DNA of 64,000 nt from an uncultured Winogradskyella sp. (GCF_937958655.1 NZ_CALGNH010000033.1:1-64000), one strand, 5' to 3'. Numbered from the stretch's first letter, positions 9,527 through 18,098 are shown. Notes: generated by a model not told the origin, from the sequence alone. Numbers and translations are program-made.

Positions 9527-9913
9527 CTACTCTAATCTATCACTTACAAACTCTACTTCTGTTTTTCCGTGTGGTGCTGGCTTACCATCGAAACCCAAGT
9601 TTACCATAATCATATTCTCAACGGTTAAGATTGTTTCTCTAGTCATTTTATTTCTTGCTTCACATTTCATGGTTATTGACGTTCTTCCAAAGTGAGTGAC
9701 TTCTATACCGATCTCAACAATATCACCTTTTTTAGCTGATGCCATAAAGTTAATCTCAGACATGTATTTTGTTACAATTTTAGAATTTTCGAGCTGAATG
9801 ATGGTATAGAGCGCAGCTTCTTCATCGATCCACGCAAGTAGTTGACCGCCAAACAAGGTGCCATTTGGGTTTAAATCTTCGGGTTTTACCCATTTGCGAG
9901 TGTGGAATCTCAT
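9527..9913 (-). CDS. Acyl-CoA thioesterase, hotdog fold
   Basis: A 128-residue single-domain hotdog thioesterase of the YciA/BACH kind. The catalytic region NGTLFGGQLLAWIDEEAAL (about 17-35) holds the acidic residue expected to activate water. Single-domain size is normal. The stop codon abuts the stop of the convergent MscS gene with no gap. Likely role is cytoplasmic acyl-CoA hydrolysis; chain-length preference cannot be read. Confidence 0.88.
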   Translation of the reverse strand: MRFHTRKWVKPEDLNPNGTLFGGQLLAWIDEEAALYTIIQLENSKIVTKYMSEINFMASAKKGDIVEIGIEVTHFGRTSITMKCEARNKMTRETILTVENMIMVNLGFDGKPAPHGKTEVEFVSDRLE

Positions 9914-10100
9914 GTTACAGTTATTAGTTTTGGTAAATAAGTACTTTTTTAATTAATTAAGGTTTTTGTTTATTCAAAGATAAACTATGAAACTAAAAAT
10001 AACCCTTGTTAATAAGACGGTTAACAAGATATTTTAACTCTAATCTTATATGATAACTTAATAGTTAATTTTAGTAGTGTTAATCCTTAAAAACTTAACC

Positions 10101-10517
10101 ATGGCAACTAGATCTGAAAACCTACTAAACATACGGCCAGAAATACCATCTGCAAAAATTTATGACACCATGAGTTCTGATGAGTTATTTCAGAATAAAA
10201 CATTACGTCCTGTAATTAAAATGCAGCATGATTTATTTATCGTAGTTTTTAGTAATTATATTAAAAAGGGTAAGCATGTGTTTTATGACTTAACGCTAGA
10301 CAAGCAATTGGCTTATATAGACAATGCTATTCATAAAGATATGAAGTTTAGAAACGCACTAAAGGGTATGATTATTGGTCAGTTTACTGTAGAAGAATAT
10401 GCGCTTTACACCAAAAATTCATCGGCTTTAAATAAACGTATGATGGCTATTGTTAAAGAGCGTCTTATAAATAGTATTCAGTTATTTAAAAAACCAGAGA
10501 TTTTAAAGGCAGTTTAA
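10101..10517 (+). CDS. Conserved flavobacterial protein of unknown function
   Basis: A 138-residue cytoplasmic protein. I place the start at 10101 (MATRSENLL) because homologues that I recall from flavobacteria begin this way, although the frame is open with an ATG-like start 24 bases upstream. The sequence is helical, with no signal peptide, membrane segment or metal motif. It ends with a 4-base overlap against the convergent DUF2461 gene. Public annotation sometimes calls this family glyoxalase; I see nothing in the sequence that supports that. Confidence 0.75.
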   Translation: MATRSENLLNIRPEIPSAKIYDTMSSDELFQNKTLRPVIKMQHDLFIVVFSNYIKKGKHVFYDLTLDKQLAYIDNAIHKDMKFRNALKGMIIGQFTVEEYALYTKNSSALNKRMMAIVKERLINSIQLFKKPEILKAV

Positions 10518-11191
10518 AGCAGTGATTCGCCATTAAGGTTTGTGGTGAGTACGTCGCTCATGTAATCAAAATACGGTCTAATTACTTTAAAAGCATCGTT
10601 TACATTATAAAGAAAGTCTTCCGCTAAAACGTCCTTATCTGTATAATGCTTAGTGAAGATAAATTGCTTTCTACGGATAAGGTCTATAGCTGGGTGCTCT
10701 TTATCAAAACCTTTTGGTGCTGTTTTTAGCGTATCACCCACAAAACCTCCCCAAGTTTTATTAAAGGTCTTGTTACCCAATATAACTCGTATTTCGTTAT
10801 CATCCATTTCAAATTCTTTTCGAATTCTAAAGAGATCTTCTTTATTTGGTTCCCAAAATCCGGTGGCTATAAAAGATTCATTATTGGGTTGAATGTGCAT
10901 GTAATAACCACCTCTGAGTTCTGGCTTTTTTCGAGTAAAAGATCCACCAAAATGCGTTTTATAGGGTAGTTTATTTTTTGAAAAACGGACATCTCTATAG
11001 ATTCTAAATAGTTTTATTTTTTCAATCTGATCATGGACACTCATGGCTTCACCTAAATAATTATATGCCGATTTCACTTTGGCTTCAATGGCCTTAAACT
11101 CTAGCTTGTGTTCATTAAACCAGTCTCTATTGTTATTTTGAGATAGTTTTTTAAAAAAGGTAAACGCTTCTTTTGGTATGCTCGTACTCAT
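10514..11191 (-). CDS. DUF2461 domain-containing protein
   Basis: A 225-residue cytoplasmic protein of the DUF2461 family. Recognisable family strings are NRDWFNEHK near the N-terminus, FRIYRDVRFSKNKLPYKTHFG in two parts around residues 62-82, and GGYYMHIQP near 95-103. Length is typical. The biochemical function of the family is not known. It converges on the preceding plus-strand gene with a 4-base overlap, and the terminator of the acidic lipoprotein gene lies just upstream. Confidence 0.88.
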   Translation of the reverse strand: MSTSIPKEAFTFFKKLSQNNNRDWFNEHKLEFKAIEAKVKSAYNYLGEAMSVHDQIEKIKLFRIYRDVRFSKNKLPYKTHFGGSFTRKKPELRGGYYMHIQPNNESFIATGFWEPNKEDLFRIRKEFEMDDNEIRVILGNKTFNKTWGGFVGDTLKTAPKGFDKEHPAIDLIRRKQFIFTKHYTDKDVLAEDFLYNVNDAFKVIRPYFDYMSDVLTTNLNGESLL

Positions 11192-11220
11192 CCTTTTTTT
11201 TGATTTTTATAAAAATAAAA

Positions 11221-11244
11221 AAAGCCATCTAAAGTGATGGCTTT
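11221..11244 (-). terminator. Intrinsic terminator after the acidic lipoprotein gene
   Basis: A perfect 9-bp stem (AAAGCCATC / GATGGCTTT on the minus strand) with a 6-base loop, followed on the minus strand by a T-rich run at 11220-11211. It ends the transcript of the lipoprotein gene and perhaps of the DUF1328 gene upstream. Confidence 0.85.
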
Positions 11245-11266
11245 ACTTTAATCAAGTTTAAGTAAA

Positions 11267-11449
11267 TTACATGTCATCTACAGCATCTTCAACTTCATCT
11301 GCTGCATCTTCTACTGCATCACCAGCTTCGTCAGCAGCGTTTTCTACGGCATCTTCAACTTTTTCGCCAGTAGATTTCTCCTCTCTACAACTTGTTGTCA
11401 TTAAACCTAAACAGAATAGTGTTATAAATAAATAAGTGAATTTTTTCAT
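11267..11449 (-). CDS. Small acidic lipoprotein with 11-residue repeats
   Basis: A 60-residue precursor. A signal peptide ends at a cysteine (TTSC, residue 21), typical of Bacteroidota lipoproteins. The mature part is nearly all Asp, Glu, Ala and Val and can be laid out as an 11-residue repeat: VEDAVENAADE, AGDAVEDAADE, then VEDAVDDM. Such hendecads form long amphipathic helices, as in LEA-like stress proteins. It shares a neighbourhood with DUF1328, MscS and Dps genes, which suggests an envelope or osmotic stress role by inference. Confidence 0.8.
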   Translation of the reverse strand: MKKFTYLFITLFCLGLMTTSCREEKSTGEKVEDAVENAADEAGDAVEDAADEVEDAVDDM

Positions 11450-11502
11450 TGTTTTAAAATTTTATGGATACTAGTTTAAAGTGTTTTATTATAAATACTT
11501 TT

Positions 11503-11667
11503 TTAAATTTTCTTAGCTGTACCTCTAAAAAGAGAAATTACAAATAATATTAGAAATAAGAAGAAGCATACTTTAGCTATGGTAGCCGCTCCTCCTGCAA
11601 TTCCACCAAAGCCTAAAACTCCGGCAATAATCGCAATAATTATAAATGTGATTGTCCAACGTAACAT
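11503..11667 (-). CDS. DUF1328 small membrane peptide (YtjA-like)
   Basis: A 54-codon reading frame that starts at 11667 ([16 protein letters not shown]) and ends with TAA at 11503. It has the DUF1328 layout: an N-terminal LRWT, a first hydrophobic helix, a glycine-rich turn [10 protein letters not shown], then a second helix ending FRG. The family, which includes E. coli YtjA, is small membrane proteins of unknown function. The gene sits between MscS and the acidic lipoprotein gene and reads in the same direction, 53 bases upstream of the lipoprotein start. Confidence 0.88.
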   Translation of the reverse strand: MLRWTITFIIIAIIAGVLGFGGIAGGAATIAKVCFFLFLILFVISLFRGTAKKI

Positions 11668-11817
11668 AATTTAATTTTTTAGTGTTAATTAATTTTGACT
11701 TTCAAAATTGTACCTTACAAAGATCGCAATGACTTATCATGTAATTTTGCTGTAATACTATTTTTATTGTCGCAGTAGATTAAATCATTACTTAATAATA
11801 AATCATCTTTTTTCTAA

Positions 11818-12720
11818 TTAATTATTAGAGAACGACTCTTTAAGATCTTGAGATTTTACACTCAACTTATTATCAAATTGCAAGGTTCTTATTGGGAATG
11901 GAATATTTATACCTTCTTTATCGTAAGCTTTTTTAATCTCTATTATGGCTGTAGTCTTCGCTTTTAGTTTTTCGAGCATGCTTTCTGCGTCTATCCAAAA
12001 ACGACAGAGATAATTAATAGAGCTGTCTCCAAATTCGGTATAATAAAATTCTACATCGTCTTCAGACTTTACCTGCTCAAAAGCATTTGCAATAACACTT
12101 TTAGTTAATTGTTTCACTTGCTCTAAATCAGACTCATAGCCTACACCACATTCTAAAAAGACTCTCATACGTGTTGTAAGTGAATAATTTTTTAATGGAT
12201 TCTCTAATATGGTTTTATTAGGTATAATTACAATATTGTTATCAGCTTCTTTTAATGTAAAATCTTTTAAATTAATATCAATAACTTCACCAGAGTAGCC
12301 TGTAGTTTCTACCCAATTACCTATTTGTATTTTCTTTCTAAACGATAATATTAATCCTGCAAATGTGTTGGATAGCGTTCCCTGTAATGCCAAACCAATT
12401 GCTAAACCGACAACTCCAGCACCTGCCAACAGAGACGTCAGTGTTTTACCTAGGTCCATGACTCCTAAAGCAACAAACAGACCTAACGCCACAACGACCA
12501 CAGCCGTTACTCTTGCAATTGCACTAGAAATTGACTCTTGTTCTATTTTTTTTGACACTAACTTATTAACGAGCTTGCTTACATATTTAGCCGTATAATA
12601 TGACGCTATCATTACGATAACAGCCAGTATAAAATTTGGTATATATTCTATTGAGGTATTAAACCAACCTTGTAGCTTATCTATAAGGTTGCTTAATGCT
12701 GTATTAAATTGTTCTTTCAT
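11818..12720 (-). CDS. Small-conductance mechanosensitive channel, MscS type
   Basis: A 300-residue channel close in size to E. coli MscS. Three membrane helices lie at about 22-47, 68-92 and 95-125; the last is the pore helix, rich in Ala and Gly (AGAGVVGLAIGLALQGTL). The beta domain with IQIGNWVETTGYSGEVIDI follows, then the C-terminal alpha/beta vestibule. It should release solutes on hypo-osmotic shock. It is followed by DUF1328 and the acidic lipoprotein on the same strand and preceded by dps. Confidence 0.93.
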   Translation of the reverse strand: MKEQFNTALSNLIDKLQGWFNTSIEYIPNFILAVIVMIASYYTAKYVSKLVNKLVSKKIEQESISSAIARVTAVVVVALGLFVALGVMDLGKTLTSLLAGAGVVGLAIGLALQGTLSNTFAGLILSFRKKIQIGNWVETTGYSGEVIDINLKDFTLKEADNNIVIIPNKTILENPLKNYSLTTRMRVFLECGVGYESDLEQVKQLTKSVIANAFEQVKSEDDVEFYYTEFGDSSINYLCRFWIDAESMLEKLKAKTTAIIEIKKAYDKEGINIPFPIRTLQFDNKLSVKSQDLKESFSNN

Positions 12721-12766
12721 CGGTATTTATTTTATTATTAAACTTTAAATTAAATATAGACGTTGT

Positions 12767-13270
12767 CTAGGACTCTAATACCGCTTCGTTTAATTGTGCT
12801 TCTGTTTTTTTTGTAAAAGCATCTAACATCCAGCTGCTTTTTTCTAATTCTTTAATGTAAGCTCCAATTAAATCAATGGTACCTTCATCGTTCGCTTCTT
12901 CTGCTTTATTGACTACCTTAGTCATTTGCTTAAGTAAGATAGAATGATTACTCAAAATAATTTTTACCATTTCCGTATCGGTTAATTTAGACGAAGCTTC
13001 TTCTATTTTAGCCGTCTTTAAATAATCTTTTAGATTACTCATTGGGTGGTAGCGTAATGTTAATATTCGCTCAGCAATTTCGTCTATTTTGAGGCGTGCG
13101 TCGGAATACAGTTCTTCAAATTTTTCGTGTAGCTCAAAAAAGTTCTCACCTAAAATATTCCAGTGAAAGTTTCTTAGATTTTGGTAGTAGATATGATAAT
13201 CCGCTAATAACGTATTAAGTTCTACAACAGTTGGTAATAATTTTTCGTCTTTAATATTTAAATAATTCAT
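12767..13270 (-). CDS. dps: Dps family DNA-protecting ferritin-like protein
   Basis: A 167-residue Dps. The inter-subunit ferroxidase ligands have the classical spacing: H36 (in NFHWN), H48, D63 and E67 (in DEIAERI). It should assemble as a dodecamer that stores iron, consumes peroxide and may shield DNA in stationary phase or oxidative stress. A possible promoter is listed upstream. The gene heads a same-strand group with MscS, DUF1328 and the acidic lipoprotein. Confidence 0.94.
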   Translation of the reverse strand: MNYLNIKDEKLLPTVVELNTLLADYHIYYQNLRNFHWNILGENFFELHEKFEELYSDARLKIDEIAERILTLRYHPMSNLKDYLKTAKIEEASSKLTDTEMVKIILSNHSILLKQMTKVVNKAEEANDEGTIDLIGAYIKELEKSSWMLDAFTKKTEAQLNEAVLES

Positions 13271-13309
13271 AACTATTATTTTTAGTGGTTAATTTTTTTT
13301 GACTCCCTT

Positions 13310-13337
13310 AATATAAGCGTGTAAGCAATTTTGTCAA
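13310..13337 (-). promoter_or_regulatory. Possible dps promoter
   Basis: On the minus strand TTGACA is followed after 16 bases by TATATT (+ strand TGTCAA at 13332-13337 and AATATA at 13310-13315). Read as a Bacteroidota promoter, TTG and TA are about 19 bases apart. The start of dps is 40 bases downstream. No OxyR site was identified. Confidence 0.4.
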
Positions 13338-13517
13338 GTGACTTAACAAGGTTTAACGCTTAAGACAGCCTATTAGCATAAAAGTATGTTAATATAAAAC
13401 CAAAATGTTAAGGCATTTTAACGATTATCATCTTCATTTAATAGAGTTAAAAATATAGTTGTGAGTTGACAGAATTTTCCGTATCATGCAATACTTTTAA
13501 AACATACACTAACTTTT

Positions 13518-13739
13518 ATGGGTAGACCAGCAACAAGACCAACAAAATTAAAGGATGGTTACTATATTGAAATTCGAAACAAAGGTTCAAAATCAGGAGT
13601 AAAATTATATAGTGGCACCAAATTACAGATGCATCGTGCTATTAAAATGTACGAACGTTCTAAAGAGGTTATCATTTTAGGCGAATCTGTTAATGGAAAA
13701 TTTGTTGACAAAGAACCAAAATTACATGTAGTAGATTAA
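13518..13739 (+). CDS. Small basic conserved protein of unknown function
   Basis: A 73-residue protein with a basic N-terminus (MGRPATRPTKLKDGYYIEIR) and a following beta-like segment and helix (KLQMHRAIKMYERSKEVI). It carries no signal or membrane segment. The small basic fold recalls AP2-like DNA-binding modules at the N-termini of integrases, but it is free-standing here and the resemblance is loose. A strong intrinsic terminator follows 20 bases after the stop, so it forms a single-gene transcript. Confidence 0.7.
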   Translation: MGRPATRPTKLKDGYYIEIRNKGSKSGVKLYSGTKLQMHRAIKMYERSKEVIILGESVNGKFVDKEPKLHVVD

Positions 13740-13759
13740 CTATATATAAATGGTATTTT

Positions 13760-13797
13760 AAAGGGGTGAGAAATTTAATTTTCACCCCTTTTTTAAT
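13760..13797 (+). terminator. Intrinsic terminator
   Basis: A perfect 10-bp stem, AAAGGGGTGA (13760-13769) with TCACCCCTTT (13782-13791), closes a 12-base loop and runs into TTT. It terminates the 73-residue protein gene. Confidence 0.9.
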
Positions 13798-13904
13798 ACA
13801 TAAAACGCAAAGCCAATATTGTATTTATGATTTTTTTTATAAATTGTTAAACAATATGGTGGTTGTTTCTACCAAAAAAACTAACTAATTAAATCAACTT
13901 TATT

Positions 13905-14354
13905 ATGACAAATTCATTGAATAAACCACCGATTTGGTTTTGGATTGTAAGTGCTATTGCACTACTTTGGAATGCTATGGGGGTTATGGTTTACATAGGC
14001 GATGCTTACATTACAAAAGATATGATTGCTCAATTACCAGAACGACAACAAGCTTTCTATACGCTAGAAATGCCTGCTTGGTATACCGCATGTTATGCTT
14101 TAGCCGTTTTTTGCGGACTTTTAGGATGTATTTTCTTGTTACTTCGAAAAACTTGGGCTAAACCTATGTTTATAATATCCTTTATAGCGGTAATAGGACA
14201 AATTTTGCATAACTATGTACTTAACAATATTTATGATAAAATGAATTTATCTATAAATACTTTTGAATTGTCTATGGCCATAGCCATCCCTGTAGTTGCT
14301 ATGTTGTTAGTACTCTTCTCTAGAGATTCAGCAAGAAAAGGCTGGATTAAGTAA
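13905..14354 (+). CDS. Four-helix integral membrane protein, unknown function
   Basis: A 149-residue protein with four predicted membrane helices (about 8-30, 58-82, 88-108 and 122-140). The first helix carries WFWIVSAIALLWNAMGVM, a pattern I have seen in an unnamed family shared by Bacteroidota and Proteobacteria. No transport or enzyme motif can be pointed to, and any name such as sugar transporter would be unsupported. A terminator follows about 25 bases after the stop and also faces the convergent truA gene. Confidence 0.75.
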   Translation: MTNSLNKPPIWFWIVSAIALLWNAMGVMVYIGDAYITKDMIAQLPERQQAFYTLEMPAWYTACYALAVFCGLLGCIFLLLRKTWAKPMFIISFIAVIGQILHNYVLNNIYDKMNLSINTFELSMAIAIPVVAMLLVLFSRDSARKGWIK

Positions 14355-14377
14355 CTTTTAACCAACCAACCAACCTT

Positions 14378-14413
14378 AAAAAGGAATCTGCATCGTTTTA
14401 TTGATTCCTTTTT
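14378..14413. terminator. Intrinsic terminator between convergent genes
   Basis: An 11-bp stem, AAAAAGGAATC (14378-14388) with GATTCCTTTTT (14403-14413), closes a 14-base loop. The A and T flanks allow it to work for the plus-strand membrane protein gene and, less perfectly, for truA from the other side. Confidence 0.8.
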
Positions 14414-15199
14414 TTATTCAAAGTCAATAGAATGTAAAATTAAGCCAGAAGCTGGTGCAATATAATCCATAACCTCAGTACTTTCGTCTTTGAGTGTTTC
14501 ACTAATATAACCCAAAGTCACCTCTCCTCTACCTAGTTTTATTAAGCATCCCATCATTAACCTAATTTGGTTTCGCATAAAACCCTTGCCCCTTACTTTT
14601 AAAACATAAGATTCCTTTGGAAAGAAATTGGCCGTGTATATACTATTATTGGTAATCTCGCAATGCACAATGGTTCTGGTATATTCACCTTTATCGGTCG
14701 CTTTATAGCAATAGGTCTTAAAATTATGTGTGCCCTCAAATAATTTTGCGCCCGTTTTCATTAGTTTTACATCCAAAGGTTCTAGGATTGTGGTTAAAAT
14801 AGGAGCACAAAAAGGATGATTCTTCTGCCCTTCTGAAAAAACATAATGGTATTCTTTAATTTTTGAATCTTTTATAACATTAAAATCCTTTGTAACTTCC
14901 GAAATGGATAAAGCACGTATATCTTGCGGTAAATTATGATTAAACAGCTCTAAAAAGGCTTCAAAATCTAAAATAGGGTTGTTATATATAAATAATTCTA
15001 AAGCTGCTTCATTTGCAGAAACCATAGCATCAGTTCTGCCTGCACCCAAGGTTTTAAAACGAATATCTCCAAGAATATACTTTAAGGTTCTATCTATCAT
15101 TAAATGAATTGTTTTTACATCGGGCTGTTTTTGCCAGCCATGAAAACGATAGCCTAAATATTGAATTTTGATAAGGTAGTAAAAGCGCTTTTCGAACAT
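14414..15199 (-). CDS. truA: tRNA pseudouridine synthase A family protein
   Basis: A 261-residue pseudouridine synthase of the TruA family, which modifies positions 38-40 of tRNA anticodon stems. The catalytic aspartate is D57 in LGAGRTDAMVSANE. The usual family wording is GRTDAGVHA, so the residues just after the aspartate differ (MVSANE). The C-terminal string FMRNQIRLMMG matches the family. The variant loop is shared, as far as I recall, by a subgroup in Bacteroidota and could mean altered tRNA choice. It is divergent from the LytTR gene. Confidence 0.85.
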   Translation of the reverse strand: MFEKRFYYLIKIQYLGYRFHGWQKQPDVKTIHLMIDRTLKYILGDIRFKTLGAGRTDAMVSANEAALELFIYNNPILDFEAFLELFNHNLPQDIRALSISEVTKDFNVIKDSKIKEYHYVFSEGQKNHPFCAPILTTILEPLDVKLMKTGAKLFEGTHNFKTYCYKATDKGEYTRTIVHCEITNNSIYTANFFPKESYVLKVRGKGFMRNQIRLMMGCLIKLGRGEVTLGYISETLKDESTEVMDYIAPASGLILHSIDFE

Positions 15200-15271
15200 A
15201 AGGGCAATAACGTTATTTTATTGAAGATTCCAAAAGCAATGCTTATTTTTATATTCAAAATTTAATCTCTT

Positions 15272-16069
15272 TTGAAGCGCAACTATCCTTTTGACCCTTT
15301 ATTAAAAAATCATATTTTAATTGGCTTATTATTAGCGGTTTGGATATTTGTATTTTTATACTTTACAGAACCCTTAGATGTTAATGAATTTGACGAATCG
15401 GAAAAACTCATTTATTTACCCATTTACGGTGTCATAGGTGCTTTGTTATATCTATTAAACCTTCCTTTTCAATATTGGCTGTATAAAAAATATCAAAACA
15501 GCTGGACGTTAAGTTCTGAGCTTATATGGCTAACGGTATTTATCTTGGTGTCTATAATTATATTGCGATTATACTATTTACAGTTTATTGTAGAATGGGA
15601 TCCCTATGCTTACGGTCTTGTTTATCACCTTAAAGCAATATTGTTTCCGGCTATTTTAACTATACTTCCAATTATCATTATAGGCAGATTTGCACTTGGC
15701 AAATACCATGAAAAACGGTTGGAAGATAAAAAAGTGGAGATAAAAGGTGAAGGTAATTATGAAGGGCTTCGCCTTCTATTTAATGATATCGTAAGCATAC
15801 AATCTTCAGATAATTATATTGAAGTTTTTTATATATCTGGTAAGGAGTTGAAAAAGACGCTTATTAGAACTAAACTTTCTGCAATAGATGATGCCTTCTC
15901 GGAGTTACTTCGTACACATCGTTCGTACGTAGTGAACCCATTTCATTTTCAACAATGGAAAACCGAAAACGGTAAGCATTTTCTCATACTTAATTACAAT
16001 ATTGAAGTGCCGATTTCAAAAACCTACCTCAATGCGGTAAAGACTACAATTAATTCCACCACAAACTAA
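15272..16069 (+). CDS. LytTR DNA-binding regulator with membrane N-terminus
   Basis: A 265-residue protein. The first 150 residues hold four predicted membrane helices (about 14-32, 46-66, 82-103 and 121-143). A LytTR DNA-binding domain follows at about 168-262, with the family features IVSIQSSDNYIEVFY and LLRTHRSYVVNP. The frame begins at TTG (15272); an in-frame stop lies just upstream and there is no usable ATG downstream. The layout is a one-component membrane-anchored regulator with no receiver domain. No histidine kinase lies next to it; its signal is unknown. Confidence 0.85.
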   Translation: MKRNYPFDPLLKNHILIGLLLAVWIFVFLYFTEPLDVNEFDESEKLIYLPIYGVIGALLYLLNLPFQYWLYKKYQNSWTLSSELIWLTVFILVSIIILRLYYLQFIVEWDPYAYGLVYHLKAILFPAILTILPIIIIGRFALGKYHEKRLEDKKVEIKGEGNYEGLRLLFNDIVSIQSSDNYIEVFYISGKELKKTLIRTKLSAIDDAFSELLRTHRSYVVNPFHFQQWKTENGKHFLILNYNIEVPISKTYLNAVKTTINSTTN

Positions 16070-16123
16070 TATCATTTCACCCCAAACACCCATTATTATT
16101 GCTACAAGTGATTTTGTTTGAAA

Positions 16124-16131
16124 TACTTTTG
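16124..16131 (+). promoter_or_regulatory. Bacteroidota-type -7 promoter element
   Basis: TACTTTTG is an exact match to TAnnTTTG, 34 bases before the start of the S41-like gene. A TTG lies 22 bases further upstream, slightly too far for the usual spacing. Confidence 0.4.
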
Positions 16132-16165
16132 TTTCAGAAAGTTTAATCATATAAAACATTGAATC

Positions 16166-17395
16166 ATGAAAAAATTAGTTAATTATTTACTCGTAGTATT
16201 AGTTACAATAGCATCAGTAAATGCACAAATTGAAACCTGTGATTGCAAAACAGATTTAGATTTTGTAATAGAGAAGATGAAGAAAATGCCGTCTTACAAA
16301 AAGCAGACAAAAGGCGATAAAGCAAAAGAATTTGAAAATCTGTACACAAAATTAACTTCACAGATGGTAAAGCCAATTGGTGTTGAGGCTTGTTATAAAA
16401 TGCTTCTGCAACAAATGGCTCTGGTCAACGATGTGCATGCTTCCTTAAAAGTGAACACAGCGTTTTTACCAAAGTCTTATTTAGAAGATACCGAAAAGAT
16501 TAAATCCTTTAAAGCGTCAGCGCTTTATAAAAATCATCCTAAAACAAATAAGCATCTTTTAGACCTAGATATAGACCTTAAAAATAAACCTTTGGAACAT
16601 AAGGAAGGTATTTATAATTTAGGTGACAATGAAAAAATAGGTCTTTACGCAGCAGGTAATACACAAGATTTTATTGGTGTATTAATGGAAACAAATTTAG
16701 AACATTGGACACCAGGTGAAATCCGTTTTTATCTTAAGCATACCAATGCGAACAAGTATAACATGTATTTCTATGATGCTAATACAAGGACGCCTAGTTT
16801 GGTACAAAGTCTTTCTTTCGAAAATGGAAGAATTTGGCGCTATAAAAAAGAAGGAAACACCCTTAATAATGAATTACTGTCCGAAAAAATAGAAGTAGCC
16901 GCATTTAAGCAAATTAACGACAATACACAATACCTATACTTTGCAACTTTTGGAAATAGCAAGCGAAAAGAGCTTAAAGCGTTTTTTAATGATACAAAAA
17001 GTAAGTTGACAGCAGATCATATTATAGTGGACTTAAGAAGCAATGTTGGTGGTAATAAAAAATTCTCGAACCCATTTTTAAAACTGTTAAAGACTAAAAA
17101 CGTTTATGTACTTACCAATTGTTTTACAGGTAGTAATGGGGAACAGTTTACGTTAAAACTCTTAAAGAACAAAAAAGCAAAGCATTTAGGCCAGACGACA
17201 CGCGGTATCATAGCCTACGGGAAAAATTATGGGTATTCGTACGCTACACCTTCTGGTCATTTTCAAATCACACCAACCGATATGAATTTTCATAGCTATT
17301 TTGACTATGAGGGAAAAGGTGTTGTTCCGGAAATTAAACTAGACTTTGATAAGGATTGGATAGAACAAACGATAGATATAATTAATGCCAATTAA
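16166..17395 (+). CDS. S41 family peptidase-like exported protein
   Basis: A 409-residue protein with a signal peptide at 1-20 (cut near VNAQ). The C-terminal half has the S41 (C-terminal processing protease or tail-specific) core: IIVDLRSNVGGN near residue 290 and the nucleophile region CFTGSNGEQF near 325, followed by a glycine-rich strand TRGIIAYG. No PDZ domain is visible between the N-terminal region and the core. Two cysteines follow the signal (CDC). The active serine seems present, but the surrounding wording departs from the usual S-A-S-E, so activity is uncertain. Confidence 0.8.
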   Translation: MKKLVNYLLVVLVTIASVNAQIETCDCKTDLDFVIEKMKKMPSYKKQTKGDKAKEFENLYTKLTSQMVKPIGVEACYKMLLQQMALVNDVHASLKVNTAFLPKSYLEDTEKIKSFKASALYKNHPKTNKHLLDLDIDLKNKPLEHKEGIYNLGDNEKIGLYAAGNTQDFIGVLMETNLEHWTPGEIRFYLKHTNANKYNMYFYDANTRTPSLVQSLSFENGRIWRYKKEGNTLNNELLSEKIEVAAFKQINDNTQYLYFATFGNSKRKELKAFFNDTKSKLTADHIIVDLRSNVGGNKKFSNPFLKLLKTKNVYVLTNCFTGSNGEQFTLKLLKNKKAKHLGQTTRGIIAYGKNYGYSYATPSGHFQITPTDMNFHSYFDYEGKGVVPEIKLDFDKDWIEQTIDIINAN

Positions 17396-17446
17396 ACGCT
17401 CGTGATTCTTTATAATTTCAAAACTTTCTAAATGTATTATAAAGAA

Positions 17447-17485
17447 AAGCTGCTATAGTCTTAGATTATAGCAGCTTATTTTTTT
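17447..17485 (+). terminator. Intrinsic terminator between convergent genes
   Basis: An 11-bp stem, AAGCTGCTATA (17447-17457) with TATAGCAGCTT (17467-17477), closes a 9-base loop and runs into ATTTTTTT. It ends the S41-like gene and may also stop the his operon coming from the right. Confidence 0.9.
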
Positions 17486-17498
17486 ACTATTACTTTCT

Positions 17499-18098
17499 TT
17501 ATTTATGCCTTGCCTCAAGTACGGAAACCACATCTTTAAGTTTAAAACCTTTTGCTTGTAATAGCATTAAATAATGAAACAGTAAATCTGCGCTCTCATC
17601 TAAGAAGAGTTCATCATTATTGTCTTTTGCTTCAATAACGACTTCAACAGCTTCTTCGCCTACTTTTTGTGCAACTTTATTAATGCCCTTAGCAAATAAA
17701 GAGGCAACATAAGACTTTTGAGAATCCGCATGCTCAATTCTAGAGCTAATAACATTTTCTAATGTAGATATAAACCCAAAAGATGGGTCATTAGATTCAC
17801 TCCAACAAGTGTCGGTACCTGTATGGCATGTTGAACCTTTAGGATTTACCTGAATTAACAGAGTGTCATTATCGCAATCTAGTTTTAAATCTACAAGATT
17901 CAGCACATTGCCGCTTTCTTCACCTTTAGTCCAAAGTCTATTCTTGGTTCTGCTAAAGAATGTGACCAATCCTTTTTCCTTAGTTTTATTAAATGCTTCT
18001 TCATTCATGTAACCCAACATTAGAACCTTTTTGGTTGTTGCATCTTGTATAATGGCTGGTACAAGTCCATCCTTATTTTTATTGAAATCTATTTTCAT
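17499..18098 (-). CDS. hisIE: Bifunctional phosphoribosyl-AMP cyclohydrolase / phosphoribosyl-ATP pyrophosphatase
   Basis: A 199-residue HisIE catalysing steps 2 and 3 of histidine synthesis. The HisI half (about 1-105) includes the zinc and magnesium sites around DCDNDTLL and CHTGTDTCW; the HisE half (about 110-199) includes KVGEEAVEVVIEA and a DESADLLFHYL helix. I start it at 18098 (MKIDFNKNKDG). The frame stays open to an ATG at 18185, but those 29 extra codons are the translation of a hairpin repeat and have no place in the family. Last gene of the his operon. Confidence 0.95.
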   Translation of the reverse strand: MKIDFNKNKDGLVPAIIQDATTKKVLMLGYMNEEAFNKTKEKGLVTFFSRTKNRLWTKGEESGNVLNLVDLKLDCDNDTLLIQVNPKGSTCHTGTDTCWSESNDPSFGFISTLENVISSRIEHADSQKSYVASLFAKGINKVAQKVGEEAVEVVIEAKDNNDELFLDESADLLFHYLMLLQAKGFKLKDVVSVLEARHK

